64,000 nucleotides of DNA from Mesorhizobium sp. B2-8-5 (lineage in GTDB: Bacteria > Pseudomonadota > Alphaproteobacteria > Rhizobiales > Rhizobiaceae), in assembly GCF_006440675.2 (NCBI RefSeq), contig NZ_CP083951.1, forward strand, positions 2,823,501 to 2,887,500, read 5' to 3'. Position numbers and translations under genes: made by a program. The notes beneath the pieces were generated by a model. That model had not been told where the DNA came from. It ran no database searches and saw nothing but the letters and a program-made list of their open reading frames with translations. Below, piece after piece: positions 42,649 through 52,711 of the stretch (positions within the stretch are counted from its first letter, which is position 1; the number at the start of each line of letters is the position of its first letter).

Positions 42649-43662
42649 ATGCTGAACTATATCCTACGACGCAGCATCGCGATGCCTTTCATTCTGCTGG
42701 GCATCGTCACGATGGCGTTCCTGTTGACGGCCATAACCAAGGGCGATCCTCTCACCGCCGTCGTCAGCGAACAGCAGATGAACAATCCGGAGATCGTCGC
42801 TGCCGCGCGGCAACGCTGGGGGCTCGATCGTCCCTTGCCGGAGCGGTACCTGATCTATGTCGGCAATCTGCTGAAAGGCGACATGGGAACGTCCTTCGTC
42901 ACGCGCCGCCCGGTGTCGGCCGATCTCGTGGCACGGCTGCCGGCGACGTTCGAACTCGTCATTGCCGCGATGATCATCGGCAGCGTCATAGGGATCGTGT
43001 TCGGCCTCCTCGCAGCCTACTACCGCGACACTGCGATCGATCAGGGCGCCCGCATATTCTCGCTGTTCGGCTCCTCCGTCCCGATCTTCTGGCTCGGCCT
43101 GGCGCTGCTTTTCCTGCTGTCGGTCAAATATCAGATACTGCCTGGCCCGGGCCGCATAGATCCCAGGCTTTCGCCGCCGCCTGTCGTGACCGGTTTCATG
43201 ACCATCGATACCCTGCTCGCCGGGAATTTTGCCGCCTTCAAGGATGCGCTCGCCCATCTTGTGCTGCCGTCGGTGGTTCTCGGCTGGACGGTGGCGGGGA
43301 CGATCTCGCGCCTCGTGCGCGCCAACATGCTGGAGGTGATGGAGCGCGAGTTCATCCTCACCGCACGGGCCAAGGGAGCCGGCGAGATGCGCGTGGTGCT
43401 GCGCCATGCCTTCCGCAACATCCTGGTGCCGGTGCTGACGGTGATCAGCTACTCGTTTGCCTATCTCATCACGGGCGCGGTGCTCACGGAGGCGGTCTTT
43501 GCCTGGCCGGGAATGGGCAGCTACGCCGTGACAGCGGCACGTTCGCTTGATTTCCCGGCGATCATCGGCGTCACCATAGTCGGCGGCGTGATGTTCCTCA
43601 TCACCAACCTGCTCACGGATATCGCCTATGTCCTGGCCAATCCGCGCGTGCGCCTGAACTGA
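42649..43662 (+). CDS. Peptide-type ABC transporter, permease (DppB type)
   Basis: 337 aa with about six membrane segments. MLNYILRRSIAMPFILLGIV is a DppB start, LLKGDMGTSFVTRRPVSADL the periplasmic loop typical of the family, and EFILTARAKGAGEMRVVLRH the EAA coupling loop. First gene of a set with a second permease and two ATPases. No substrate-binding protein gene is seen before or after the set. Start at ATG 42649; upstream frame extension is non-coding. Confidence 0.95.
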   Translation: MLNYILRRSIAMPFILLGIVTMAFLLTAITKGDPLTAVVSEQQMNNPEIVAAARQRWGLDRPLPERYLIYVGNLLKGDMGTSFVTRRPVSADLVARLPATFELVIAAMIIGSVIGIVFGLLAAYYRDTAIDQGARIFSLFGSSVPIFWLGLALLFLLSVKYQILPGPGRIDPRLSPPPVVTGFMTIDTLLAGNFAAFKDALAHLVLPSVVLGWTVAGTISRLVRANMLEVMEREFILTARAKGAGEMRVVLRHAFRNILVPVLTVISYSFAYLITGAVLTEAVFAWPGMGSYAVTAARSLDFPAIIGVTIVGGVMFLITNLLTDIAYVLANPRVRLN

Positions 43663-43672
43663 GGGAAAGCCA

Positions 43673-44521
43673 GTGTCTTCGGTTCAAGCCTCATCATCGG
43701 CGCGTCTTCGCCTTCCCGAATGGGCTTCGCCCGCTTTTCTGGTCGGCGGTGTCGTCGTTTTCTTCTGGTTCGTGGCTACCCTGTTTCCGACATGGCTCGC
43801 GCCCTACGATCCGCTCAAGCTCGCGGGCCGGCGGTTGCAGGCGCCGAATGCGAGCTATCTGCTCGGAACAGACGCCCTTGGCCGCGACGTGCTTTCGCGC
43901 ACGATCCATGGCGCGCAGCATTCGCTGCCGATAGCGCTTCTGGTCGTGGTCAGCGCCGTGGTGATCGGGTCGGCCGCAGGCGCGATTTCCGGTTACCGGG
44001 GCGGCATTATCGGCGCCGCCATCATGCGGCTCGTCGACATCACCCTTTCCTTCCCTCCGATCCTGCTGGCTATGGCCGTCGCGGCCTCGCTCGGACCGGG
44101 GCTGGGCAACGCGGCGATCGCGATGGTGGTCGTCTGGTGGCCGGTCTATGCCCGCCTGATGCGCGCCCAGGTGCTCGAGGTGCGCGAGCGCGAGCACGTC
44201 GAGGCCGCGGTCGCGGCCGGGGCGGGCCATTTCCGCATCCTCACCAAGCATATCCTGCCGCTTTGCTGGACGCCCATTCTCGTCAGCGCGACAATGGACC
44301 TCGGCCAGGTGATCCTTCTCGCGGCGTCGCTCTCCTTCATCGGCCTCGGCGCCACGCCTCCCACACCCGAATGGGGAGCGATGATCTCGGACGGAGCGAC
44401 GTTCTTCTACAGCTGGTGGATCGCATTCGGGCCGGGCATGGCCATCCTGACGGTGGTGCTGGGCTTCAACTTCATAGGTGACGGCCTGCGCGACTATTTC
44501 GACCCGAGGTCGTCCAAATGA
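43673..44521 (+). CDS. Peptide-type ABC transporter, permease (DppC type)
   Basis: 282 aa. The N-terminal segment is followed by PYDPLKLAGRRLQAPNASYL and LGTDALGRDVLSRTIHGAQH, the DppC hallmark, and by an EAA loop in EHVEAAVAAGAGHFRILTKH. Starts at GTG 43673 with GAGGG in front. It overlaps the next ATPase start by 4 bp (ATGA). Confidence 0.95.
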   Translation: MSSVQASSSARLRLPEWASPAFLVGGVVVFFWFVATLFPTWLAPYDPLKLAGRRLQAPNASYLLGTDALGRDVLSRTIHGAQHSLPIALLVVVSAVVIGSAAGAISGYRGGIIGAAIMRLVDITLSFPPILLAMAVAASLGPGLGNAAIAMVVVWWPVYARLMRAQVLEVREREHVEAAVAAGAGHFRILTKHILPLCWTPILVSATMDLGQVILLAASLSFIGLGATPPTPEWGAMISDGATFFYSWWIAFGPGMAILTVVLGFNFIGDGLRDYFDPRSSK

Positions 44522-45570
44522 GCGCGGCCGAGATCAACCAAGATGCCGCCGGCCAACCATTGCTGCGCATCCGCGACCTCAAGGTCGGCTTCGCGTCGCG
44601 GGACCGCGTCCTGCCCGCGGTGCGCGGCCTCAGCATCGAACTGTTCAAGGGAGAGGTCCTGGGCATCGTCGGGGAATCCGGGTCGGGCAAATCGCTCGGC
44701 ATGCTCGCCTCGCTCGGTCTGCAGGCGCGCAACGCGATCGTCAGCGGCTCCGTCGTCTTCAAGGGGCTGGAACTCGTGGGGCGTCCGCCCCGGGATATGC
44801 GCGCGCTGCGCGGGGCCCAGATCAGCATGATCTTCCAGGACCCGCTTTCGTCGCTCAATCCGGTGATGACCGTGGGCGGCCAGATCCGCGAGGCGCTTCT
44901 TCTCCACAACAGGGGCATGAGCAAGACGAAGGCGACCGAGCGCGTGCTCGAGCTTTTGCAGCTTGTCGCCATCCCGCAGCCGGACCGGCGGATCAATCAG
45001 TATCCGCACGAGTTCTCCGGCGGCATGCGCCAGCGTGTCATGATTGCCATGGCGGTTGCCAACAATCCCGAATTGCTGGTTGCCGACGAGCCGACGACGG
45101 CGCTCGACGTCACCGTCCAGGCCCAGATCATGCGCATGCTGCGCGAGCTCAAGGAAAAGCTCGGGCTCGCGCTGATCCTCATCACGCATGACCTCGGCGT
45201 CGTCGCCGGGCACGCGGACCGGGTCGCGGTCATCTATGCCGGACTGGTGGTCGAGGAAGCCGAGGTGCGAGAACTCTTCGCCAATCCCCGTCATCCCTAC
45301 ACGCGCGGCTTGATCGATTCGATCCCGAAGCTGACGGCCTCGAAGGAAAAGCTCTACTCGATCCCCGGCGCGCCGCCCATGCTTGGCGCGCTGCCTGAAG
45401 GCTGCGCCTTCCATCCGCGTTGCAGCTTTGCCCAGGATATCTGTCGCAAGACTGCACCTCCTGTCATCGAGCTTGGCCGGCACCGAGCGGCTTGTCACTT
45501 CGCAGAGAGCCTGCCGTCTTGGAGCGATGCCGGTCGCACGGCGCCGGCGGAAGAGCGCGCAAATGTCTGA
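44518..45570 (+). CDS. Peptide-type ABC transporter, ATPase (DppD type)
   Basis: 350 aa. Walker [10 protein letters not shown]-loop [20 protein letters not shown], signature [20 protein letters not shown], Walker [15 protein letters not shown], and the C-terminal oligopeptide extension with [18 protein letters not shown] whose cysteines carry a 4Fe-4S cluster in DppD relatives. Works with the DppF-type ATPase whose ATG overlaps its 3' end by 8 bp. Confidence 0.95.
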   Translation: MSAAEINQDAAGQPLLRIRDLKVGFASRDRVLPAVRGLSIELFKGEVLGIVGESGSGKSLGMLASLGLQARNAIVSGSVVFKGLELVGRPPRDMRALRGAQISMIFQDPLSSLNPVMTVGGQIREALLLHNRGMSKTKATERVLELLQLVAIPQPDRRINQYPHEFSGGMRQRVMIAMAVANNPELLVADEPTTALDVTVQAQIMRMLRELKEKLGLALILITHDLGVVAGHADRVAVIYAGLVVEEAEVRELFANPRHPYTRGLIDSIPKLTASKEKLYSIPGAPPMLGALPEGCAFHPRCSFAQDICRKTAPPVIELGRHRAACHFAESLPSWSDAGRTAPAEERANV

Positions 45571-46597
45571 AACGTCAAGCAGCATCCAGGCCGCGTCGGA
45601 CGCGGGCTTTGCCCTGTCGGTGCGCAATCTGTCCAAGACATTCCCGATTATGGGCGGCACCGTGGTCCGTCGGGAAGTCGCGCAACTGAAGGCTGTCACC
45701 GACATCTCTTTCGACCTGAAATCCGGCGAGACACTGGGTCTGGTCGGCGAATCCGGCTGCGGCAAGTCCACGCTTGGCCGATGCCTGCTGCGCCTGATCG
45801 AGCCGACGTCCGGCAGCGTGAGCGTCAACGGCGTCGACGTCATCTCGCTCGGCCCGCAACAGATGCGCAGGATGCGCCGCCATCTGCAACTGGTTTTCCA
45901 GGATCCGTACGGCTCGCTGCATCCGCGCATGCGCATCGAGGACAGCATCGCGGAGCCGCTGCGCATATCGACGATGAACCGCGCGCAAAGGCGCGAGCGC
46001 GTGCTGGAGATGCTCGACCTGGTCAGCCTCAGCGCCGCGCATGGTCGGCGTTATCCGCACCAATTGTCGGGCGGCCAGCGTCAGCGTGTCGTGATCGCCC
46101 GCGCGCTCGCGTTGAAGCCGGAAGTGCTCATCCTGGACGAGCCGGTCTCGGCGCTCGACGTGTCGGTCCAGGCGGGCGTGCTCAACCTTCTCCAGGAGAT
46201 ACAGGAGAAGATGCGCACGGCCTATGTCTTCATCGCCCATGACCTGTCGGTGGTGCGCCACATCTCCCACAAGGTCGCGGTGATGTATCTCGGCCGCTTC
46301 GTCGAAGTGGCGCCGGCGGAGAAGCTCTACGGCAGGCCGCTTCATCCCTATTCTCAAGCCCTGATGTCGGCGGTGCCGGTCGCCGATCCGGATATCGAGC
46401 GCAGCCGCAAGCAGATACTGCTGAGGGGCGACGTGCCCAGTCCGATCAACCCGCCATCGGGTTGCCCCTTCCGGACTCGCTGTTTCAAGGCACAGGATAA
46501 ATGCGCCGAGGTGCCGCCGCCGCTCGTCGAGATCGAGCCCGGGCATCACGCGGCGTGTCATTTCCCGGGTCCGGCGGATATCGGGCTCGCCGCCTGA
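45563..46597 (+). CDS. Peptide-type ABC transporter, ATPase (DppF type)
   Basis: 344 aa. Walker [30 protein letters not shown], signature [20 protein letters not shown], Walker [14 protein letters not shown], and a C-terminal [20 protein letters not shown] motif. It starts within the 3' end of the DppD-type gene (ATGTCTGA overlap). The CoA-transferase gene follows 38 bp later and may be in the same transcript. Confidence 0.95.
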   Translation: MSETSSSIQAASDAGFALSVRNLSKTFPIMGGTVVRREVAQLKAVTDISFDLKSGETLGLVGESGCGKSTLGRCLLRLIEPTSGSVSVNGVDVISLGPQQMRRMRRHLQLVFQDPYGSLHPRMRIEDSIAEPLRISTMNRAQRRERVLEMLDLVSLSAAHGRRYPHQLSGGQRQRVVIARALALKPEVLILDEPVSALDVSVQAGVLNLLQEIQEKMRTAYVFIAHDLSVVRHISHKVAVMYLGRFVEVAPAEKLYGRPLHPYSQALMSAVPVADPDIERSRKQILLRGDVPSPINPPSGCPFRTRCFKAQDKCAEVPPPLVEIEPGHHAACHFPGPADIGLAA

Positions 46598-46635
46598 GCG
46601 GTGGAAATTCCAGCAGAGCAAGAAAGCGAGAACCC

Positions 46636-47889
46636 ATGTCGGAATCCATTAGGCCCGCGGGTGAAGCCGCATCCCGTTTGCCGCTGGCAGGCATCAAGGT
46701 GCTGGACCTTTCCCGTGTGCTGGCCGGCCCCTGGGCGACGATGACGCTGGCGGATCTCGGCGCCGAGGTCTGGAAGATCGAGAACATCGACGGTGGGGAC
46801 GACACGCGTGCCTGGTCGGTGCCGAGCTACAAGGGCGTCAGCACTTATTACCTGTGCGCCAATCGCGGCAAGTCCAGCATCGCGGTCGACATCAAGCATC
46901 CCAAGGGTCATGAGATCGTCCATCGCCTGGCAGCGAAAGCCGACGTGGTCATAGAGAATTTCCGGGCCGGCACGGTTCAGCGACTGAAGATCGACTATGA
47001 GACGCTGAAGGTTTTCAACCCTGGCATCATCTACTGTTCGATTTCCGGCTATGGGCAGACCGGTCCCGAATGGGACCGACCCGGCTACGATTTCGTCGTC
47101 CAGGCCGAGAGCGGCCTGATGTCGATCACCGGCCCCGTCAACGGCGAGCCCCAGCGCATCGGCGTTGCGATGACCGACATCATCGCAGGCATGGTTTCGG
47201 TGCAATCGGTGTTGGCGGCGCTTTATCAGCGTCGGGAGACCGGCCAGGGGCAGTATATCGACATATCGCTGCTGGAATGCGCTTTGAACACTTTGATCAA
47301 TGTCGGCAGCGGCTACCTCAACGCCGGCGTCATTCCGCGCCGCTACGGCAATGCGCATCCGACGGTGGTGCCCTACCAGATATGCGAATGCTCGGACGGC
47401 AACTTCGCGCTGGCCGTGGGCAACGACAAGCAATTCACCGCCCTGTGCGAGAAGGTCGTCGGCCTGCCCGAGCTCGCCCGGGATCCGCTCTACAAGACGG
47501 CCGCGGCCCGTGCGCTGAACCGCGAAAGCCTGCTTGCCCAGTTGAGCCAGTCGTTTCGCGCGAACACGCGTCACCATTGGATGGAAGCCTGCCTGCGGCA
47601 CGGCGTTCCCGCAGGCGAGGTCAAGTCCGTGCCGGAGGCCTTCGAAAGCCCGACGGTGAAAGCCCGTGATGTCGTGCAGACCTTGCACAACCAGCATATC
47701 GGACCGGTCTCGCTGATCAGGCCGGCTCAGGGTCTCGTCGCGCAGCGAGACGCAGATTACAAAGCGCCGCCCATGCTTGGCGAGGATACGACCGCAGTGC
47801 TGTCGGAGGCGCTCGGCTATGCTCCCGAGGAAGTCGAAAGCCTCATCAGACAGGGCGTCGTGCGCCAGTATTCACCTGCCGCCGCCTGA
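46636..47889 (+). CDS. CaiB/BaiF family CoA-transferase
   Basis: 417 aa class III CoA-transferase. [20 protein letters not shown] is the conserved N-terminus; the nucleophile Asp is near 152 in [12 protein letters not shown]; the Gly-rich loop is in [10 protein letters not shown]. It should activate an acid imported by the Dpp-type transporter just upstream, which is inferred from position. It resembles succinyl-CoA:acid transferases more than the copy at 2208-3338. The next gene on the strand is a flavin monooxygenase 246 bp away, with its own promoter region. Confidence 0.95.
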   Translation: MSESIRPAGEAASRLPLAGIKVLDLSRVLAGPWATMTLADLGAEVWKIENIDGGDDTRAWSVPSYKGVSTYYLCANRGKSSIAVDIKHPKGHEIVHRLAAKADVVIENFRAGTVQRLKIDYETLKVFNPGIIYCSISGYGQTGPEWDRPGYDFVVQAESGLMSITGPVNGEPQRIGVAMTDIIAGMVSVQSVLAALYQRRETGQGQYIDISLLECALNTLINVGSGYLNAGVIPRRYGNAHPTVVPYQICECSDGNFALAVGNDKQFTALCEKVVGLPELARDPLYKTAAARALNRESLLAQLSQSFRANTRHHWMEACLRHGVPAGEVKSVPEAFESPTVKARDVVQTLHNQHIGPVSLIRPAQGLVAQRDADYKAPPMLGEDTTAVLSEALGYAPEEVESLIRQGVVRQYSPAAA

Positions 47890-47922
47890 CGGCGCAATGC
47901 GAGCGCCATCCCGGCGTCTAGC

Positions 47923-47937
47923 ATAACGAAAGGTTAT
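47923..47937. promoter_or_regulatory. Inverted repeat upstream of the NtaA-type monooxygenase
   Basis: ATAAC-GAAAG-GTTAT is a perfect 5-bp inverted repeat in the 246-bp region between the CoA-transferase and the monooxygenase (start 48136). It is about 200 bp from the start codon, so it could belong to a distal regulator site. Weak evidence. Confidence 0.25.
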
Positions 47938-48135
47938 CCTGCCCAAAGGTTTTTGCCAGTGTACGGCATAGCGGGGGAGTGCAAGAAGCAGACGTAAATC
48001 GGTGGTCTTGTCGCGGTTCGACGAAAACATGCGCAAGGCGACGACGCGCCCTGACGCATAAGAGTTTCTTTCGCAGCGCGGGGCTCGCCGGGCACTTCCT
48101 TCGAGCCCGCGATGGGCGGATTTTGGGTGAGTTCA

Positions 48136-49443
48136 ATGGGACGTCAGCTGCATTTCGTAGGCTATTGCACGATCGGGCCGTCCTGGCACAACAACGGCAG
48201 CTGGCGTCACGATGAAAGTGACGGGACGGATTTCCTGAATCCGGTTCGCTACGAGAACATCGCCCGCATCCTGGAAGACGGGAAGTTCGACGGGCTGTTC
48301 TTCGTCGACGTCCAGACGCTCTACGACACCTATGGCGGCGTCACCGATCCTTGCATCAAACATGGCGGGCATATGTGCATGCTCGACCCGATGCAGATGC
48401 TGACGGCGATGGCGCGGGTGACCAATCACATCGGCCTGTCGGCGACGATGTCGACCTCGCTCTACCATCCGTTCCACATTGCCCGCGCCTTTGCATCGCT
48501 CGACCACATCAGCGGCGGCAGGGCCGCCTGGAACATCGTGACGTCGGCGACCGATCGCGAAGCGCAGAACTACGGCATGGATCGGCTGCTGGATAAGGCG
48601 CAGCGCTACGATCATGCCGACGAGGTGGTCGAGGCCTGCACGGCGCTCTGGAACAGCTGGGGGCCCGATGCGCTGGTGCTTGACCGCCAGGCCGGCATTT
48701 TCGGCGACCCCTCGAAGGTCCACTACGCCAACTACGCCGGCAAATATGTGAAGACGCGCGGCCCGCTGATGACGCCGCATTCGCCGCAGGGCAGCCCCGT
48801 GCTGATGCAGGCGGGATCTTCGGACCGCGGGCGTCAGTTTGCGGCGCGCTGGGCCGAGATCGTCTTCACGCTGCAGAACAACAAGGCCGACATGCAGGCC
48901 TTCTACCGGGACATCAAGGATCGCGTCGCCAATGCCGGACGCGACCCTTCGCACTGCGCTATCCTGCCGGCGACGGACATCGTCATCGGCGAAACGGAAT
49001 CGATCGCGCGCGAGCGCGCCGACTATATCGACTCGCTCGCCAATGCCGAGCTTGGCCTCTCTGAGATGTCGAACCACATCGGCATCGACCTTTCCGGCTT
49101 CCCGATGGACCAGCCGCTGAGCGAGATGGAGATCACGCAGGGCGCGCGCGGTGTCTTCGACATCATCATGAGCGGCGGCAAGGGCAAGACGCTGCGCGAT
49201 GCCGGCCACCAATACGCGACCACGCAGATGTCGCCGCAGCTGGTTGGAACGCCGATGATGATTGCCGATCACATCCACGAGCTGTTCGAGTCCGAAGCCT
49301 GCGACGGCTTTGTCATCTGCCCGTCCATCACCCCGGGATCGTTCTACCAGTTCGTCAAGTCGGTGGTGCCCGAACTGCAGCGCCGTGGCATTTACCGCCG
49401 GGATTATTCCGGCAGGACGTTCCGGGAAAATCTGCGTTCCTGA
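48136..49443 (+). CDS. NtaA/SnaA/DszA-type FMN-dependent monooxygenase (luciferase-like)
   Basis: 435 aa. LHFVGYCTIGPSWHNNGSWR and ILEDGKFDGLFFVDVQTLYD are the family's N-terminus, and FASLDHISGGRAAWNIVTSA the central FMN-contact motif. These enzymes use FMNH2 from a separate flavin reductase to cleave C-N or C-S bonds (nitrilotriacetate, EDTA, dibenzothiophene sulfone, pristinamycin). A reductase is present at 52712-53224. I start at ATG 48136 (MGRQLHFVG); an upstream ATG at 48112 is less likely. Paralogous to 55420-56736. The target compound is unknown. Confidence 0.94.
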   Translation: MGRQLHFVGYCTIGPSWHNNGSWRHDESDGTDFLNPVRYENIARILEDGKFDGLFFVDVQTLYDTYGGVTDPCIKHGGHMCMLDPMQMLTAMARVTNHIGLSATMSTSLYHPFHIARAFASLDHISGGRAAWNIVTSATDREAQNYGMDRLLDKAQRYDHADEVVEACTALWNSWGPDALVLDRQAGIFGDPSKVHYANYAGKYVKTRGPLMTPHSPQGSPVLMQAGSSDRGRQFAARWAEIVFTLQNNKADMQAFYRDIKDRVANAGRDPSHCAILPATDIVIGETESIARERADYIDSLANAELGLSEMSNHIGIDLSGFPMDQPLSEMEITQGARGVFDIIMSGGKGKTLRDAGHQYATTQMSPQLVGTPMMIADHIHELFESEACDGFVICPSITPGSFYQFVKSVVPELQRRGIYRRDYSGRTFRENLRS

Positions 49444-49506
49444 CGCAGTCGCGCCGCGGCTTAAGAGGCCGTGCCGCGGAACCATGAACTTTGATCGAGG
49501 GATGAT

Positions 49507-50391
49507 ATGAGCGGTTCTTCTGGAGGCACGGCGCGCGGCAACAGCTTCGAGCCAACGCCGGACGTGGTGGCGATGCTGAAGGAGCGCGCCCGCTTCGTGC
49601 GGCTGGAGACGATCCGTCTGATCGAGATCGCCAAGACCGGTCACTACACGTCGGTGTTCTCGGCCGCGGAAATATTCGCCGCGCTTTATTACGATGTCAT
49701 GCGATTGCGTCGTGGCGACCCGAAATGGGCCGGCCGCGATCGCTTCACCATCGGCAAGGGGCATGCCGCGGTGGGCCTGTTTCCGATCTATGCCGATCTC
49801 GGCTTCTTCCCGAAGGAGTGGCTCGATCAATACACGCGCCTCGGCAGCCCGCTTGGCGATCACCCCGACATGAGGAAAGTGCCCGGGGTCGATTTTTCGT
49901 CGGGCTCGATCGGCCATGCGCTGTCGAACGCGCTGGGCATGGTGCTGGCGCAGCGCTGGACCGGCGAGAAGGACTACCGGGTCTTCTGCATGATGGGCGA
50001 TGGCGAGATGCAGGAAGGACAGGTGTGGGAGGCCGCCATCAACGCCGCCCAGCATCGGGCCGGCAATCTCATCGCCATCGTCGACCGCAACGGCTACCAG
50101 TTGGACGGCCGCGTCGACGACTTGATGAACATCGAGCCGCTCGGCGAGAAATGGCGCGCCTTCGGCTGGGAAGTCCATGAGGTCGACGGCCATGACGTGG
50201 CGAAGGTGACGGAGCTGCTGCGCCGGGTTCGGGCCGACGACGAGCGTACCAGGCCCTGCATGATCATCGCCAGGACCAGCAAGGGCAGGGGCGTTTCCTA
50301 CATGGAGATCGAGCCGGGCTGGCACCTGGGCTATCTCGACCCGTCCGATGCCGAAAAGGCCATCGCCGAGATCAACGCGCTGGATGCTTGA
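49507..50391 (+). CDS. Transketolase-like protein, N-terminal (TPP-binding) half
   Basis: 294 aa, half the length of a normal transketolase. IGKGHAAVGLFPIYADLGF and the TPP motif MMGDGEMQEGQVWEAAINAA continuing to IVDRNGYQ are clear. With the next gene it makes a two-subunit enzyme. Such split transketolases occur in sugar-acid, apulose-phosphate and other catabolic pathways. It follows the monooxygenase by 63 bp on the same strand. Substrate unknown. Confidence 0.93.
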   Translation: MSGSSGGTARGNSFEPTPDVVAMLKERARFVRLETIRLIEIAKTGHYTSVFSAAEIFAALYYDVMRLRRGDPKWAGRDRFTIGKGHAAVGLFPIYADLGFFPKEWLDQYTRLGSPLGDHPDMRKVPGVDFSSGSIGHALSNALGMVLAQRWTGEKDYRVFCMMGDGEMQEGQVWEAAINAAQHRAGNLIAIVDRNGYQLDGRVDDLMNIEPLGEKWRAFGWEVHEVDGHDVAKVTELLRRVRADDERTRPCMIIARTSKGRGVSYMEIEPGWHLGYLDPSDAEKAIAEINALDA

Positions 50392-51370
50392 AATGAACGG
50401 TCCGCTCTCTCCCAATTCCTGGCAATATCGCGGCCTCAACGCCGTCAATCCGGGCCTTGACCACCTCTCCAACGGACTGATCGACCTGGTGAAGGCAGGC
50501 CATAACGTCATGGCCGGATCGGCTGACCTTCAATACTCGAACGGCCTGAACCGCTTCGCGGCCGCGTATCCCGACCGCTACGTCTCCTTCGGCATATCGG
50601 AGCAGAACATGGTCAGCACCGCCGCGGGCATCGCGACCTGCGGCGTGGTGCCCTTCGTGGCGACCTTTGCTTCCTTCCTGGCCTTGCTTGCCTGCGAGCA
50701 GATCAGGATGGACGTTGCCTATTCCGCGCAGCCGGTCCGGCTCGTCGGCCATCACACCGGTATCTCGCTCGGCTTCTACGGCACGTCGCACCATGCCACG
50801 GAAGACATCGCCATCATGCGCTCGATCGCCGACATCGCTGTGGTGTCGCCGGCGGACGGTCCGCAGTTGGAAGCGGCGATCCGCGCCTCCGCCGATTACG
50901 ACAAGCCGATCTACTTTCGCATCGGCCGGGGCCGCGATCCCGTCGTCTATCAAGGCACCCCGACATTCACGTTCGGCAAGGCGCATGAGCATTTCAAGGG
51001 CGAGGAACTGACCATCATCGCCTGTGGGATGGCCGTGCACGGCGCGCTCGAGGCCGCCAAGGCAATGAATGCAGGCGGACGCTCCGTCGGCGTGATCGAC
51101 ATGGCGTGCATCAAGCCTCTCGACCGGGAGGCCATTCTCGATGCGGCATCCCGCTCGAAGAAGATCATGACGGTCGAGGAGCACAATGTCATGGGCGGAC
51201 TTGGCAGCGCGGTCGCCGAAGTGCTCGCCGACGAGGGAATGGGCGTGAAGCTCAAGCGTCACGGCATCTATGACGAATACAGCCTGATTGCGCCGCCCAC
51301 CCATCTCTACGCTCATTACAAGCTCGATGCCGCGGGCATTCGCAGCGTCGCCGAAGCGTTCATTGCCTAA
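50384..51370 (+). CDS. Transketolase-like protein, C-terminal half
   Basis: 328 aa with the pyrimidine-binding domain (SADLQYSNGLNRFAAAYPDR and FGISEQNMVSTAAGIATCGV, containing the Glu that activates TPP) and the C-terminal transketolase domain (VGVIDMACIKPLDREAILDA). I use ATG 50384, which overlaps the N-terminal subunit's stop region; ATG 50393 is equally possible. Pairs with the upstream half. Confidence 0.93.
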   Translation: MLEMNGPLSPNSWQYRGLNAVNPGLDHLSNGLIDLVKAGHNVMAGSADLQYSNGLNRFAAAYPDRYVSFGISEQNMVSTAAGIATCGVVPFVATFASFLALLACEQIRMDVAYSAQPVRLVGHHTGISLGFYGTSHHATEDIAIMRSIADIAVVSPADGPQLEAAIRASADYDKPIYFRIGRGRDPVVYQGTPTFTFGKAHEHFKGEELTIIACGMAVHGALEAAKAMNAGGRSVGVIDMACIKPLDREAILDAASRSKKIMTVEEHNVMGGLGSAVAEVLADEGMGVKLKRHGIYDEYSLIAPPTHLYAHYKLDAAGIRSVAEAFIA

Positions 51371-51473
51371 GCCATGTGGGCTGGGTTGAGATTTCGCATC
51401 CGATCCGTTCGGCCATGAGCACGACGGAGGCCGTCGCGCCAACTGGCCGGCGGCCTCCTGCGAATAGGGCGTG

Positions 51474-52130
51474 CTACTTGCCGCCCGACGCCTTCTTTCT
51501 ACGGCGCGCTTCCGCCACTGCTTCCCGCAACTGGGCGTGGCTGAGGCCGCCGAAGACGATGAAGGACTCCACCAGCCAGGACGGTGTGCCTTGCAGGCCG
51601 ATCGTATCGGCCTGCAGGGCGTTTCGGGCAAGCAGCTTGTCGATGTCGGCCTTATGCGCCGACGCGTCCCTGTTCAGTCTCGACATGTCGATGCCGGCCC
51701 TGGTCAACACAGTCGTGACTTCCTTATTCTGCTGGAAGCGTTTGGGCGACGACATCAGCGCGTCGTGCGCGGCCTCGTACTTTCCCTGCCATTTGGCCGC
51801 GATCGCCATGCGGGCCGCGTATTCGGAAACCGGACCGAACACCGGCCAGTCCTTGTAGACGACACGCACCTTGCGGTCGCTCGCAAGCAGCTTCTTCAGT
51901 TCCGGGTGGCTCTTGCGGCAGTAGGGGCAGTTATAGTCCATGAACTCCGCGATCGTGATGTCGGGACTGCTGGCGCCGACGAACGGCATGTCGGGATCGT
52001 TGAGGACCTGTTCAGGTGTCAGACCTTCCTGGGCGCGAGCCGGCAGGAAACGCAGGAGCGTCGCGGCTGCCGCCAGGGTGGAGGCGCCGAGCAGGAGACG
52101 CCGGCGGCCGATGGGAGTTTCGTTCAGCAT
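51474..52130 (-). CDS. DsbA family periplasmic thiol oxidoreductase
   Basis: 218 aa. Basic N-region GRRRLLLGASTLAAAATLLR and ARAQ form a signal peptide of Sec or Tat type (cleavage near residue 33). The active site is Cys68-Pro-Tyr-Cys71 in MDYNCPYCRKS, and the cis-Pro loop is GTPSWLV. It oxidises or isomerises disulfides in periplasmic proteins. It is near a small exported protein with several Cys residues (52212-52550), a possible client, but otherwise has no clear link to the catabolic genes. Confidence 0.94.
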   Translation of the reverse strand: MLNETPIGRRRLLLGASTLAAAATLLRFLPARAQEGLTPEQVLNDPDMPFVGASSPDITIAEFMDYNCPYCRKSHPELKKLLASDRKVRVVYKDWPVFGPVSEYAARMAIAAKWQGKYEAAHDALMSSPKRFQQNKEVTTVLTRAGIDMSRLNRDASAHKADIDKLLARNALQADTIGLQGTPSWLVESFIVFGGLSHAQLREAVAEARRRKKASGGK

Positions 52131-52211
52131 GAAATGACCTTTGAGACGGCATCGCCACTCTTCATGGGATGAAAGAAGCGTGCCGGCGGGATCCGCCGAC
52201 GCGCACCGGAT

Positions 52212-52550
52212 TCAGGCGATGGAGGAAGGCTGGGGCGGTCTCGGTTCCGCCTCGCGGAAGACGGACTTCGTCGCGGGCGGACTCATCACGGGAATGCAAT
52301 GCCTGGAGGTTTGCGCCTCGCCGCCGGTCGCGTCTTCCGGCAGGCCGATCTGAAGAAAGCAGGACACAGCCGACGTCCGCACTGTGCGGTAGCAGGGCCT
52401 GAAGGCCGAACGCTCCATGGTGGCGGCCGATGAAGCGACGACGACGGCGGGCCGCGACAGCGACGAGGCCAACGCCCAGGACGGCCACATGCCGGCGGCG
52501 ATCGCCACCAGCAGGAAGCCCAATGCAGTCACGGATGCATAAAGTCGCAT
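52212..52550 (-). CDS. Small putative secreted protein, function unknown
   Basis: 112 aa. The N-terminus MRLYASVTALGFLLVAIAAG continues to SWALAS and looks like a signal peptide with cleavage near 29. The mature part has three Cys (RPCYRTVRTSAVSCFLQIG and SRHCIPV) and a Pro-rich C-terminus; I recognise no family. There is a weak GGA ribosome site before the ATG. It lies 81 bp upstream of the dsbA-like gene on the same strand. The frame may be real because of the signal peptide, but composition alone does not exclude a spurious frame. Confidence 0.5.
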   Translation of the reverse strand: MRLYASVTALGFLLVAIAAGMWPSWALASSLSRPAVVVASSAATMERSAFRPCYRTVRTSAVSCFLQIGLPEDATGGEAQTSRHCIPVMSPPATKSVFREAEPRPPQPSSIA

Positions 52551-52711
52551 GGCATCATCCTAGCCCAAGCCTCCCGAAGGTGGGAACGGGTTTCGGGAGA
52601 CATGCTTTGGACCAGGAAAGGCCTCGGTCGTCCGGCCAGGTTGAGAGCTGGATGCGAACCGTACTTCGCGCCACGAACCAAGGGGAGACGTTGTCTAGGA
52701 GAGCATGTCGC

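Noticed and set aside
48133..50511. A 792-codon open frame on the minus strand
   Set aside because: It lies antisense to three clear genes (monooxygenase and split transketolase), has no family resemblance, and long antisense frames are expected at this GC content.
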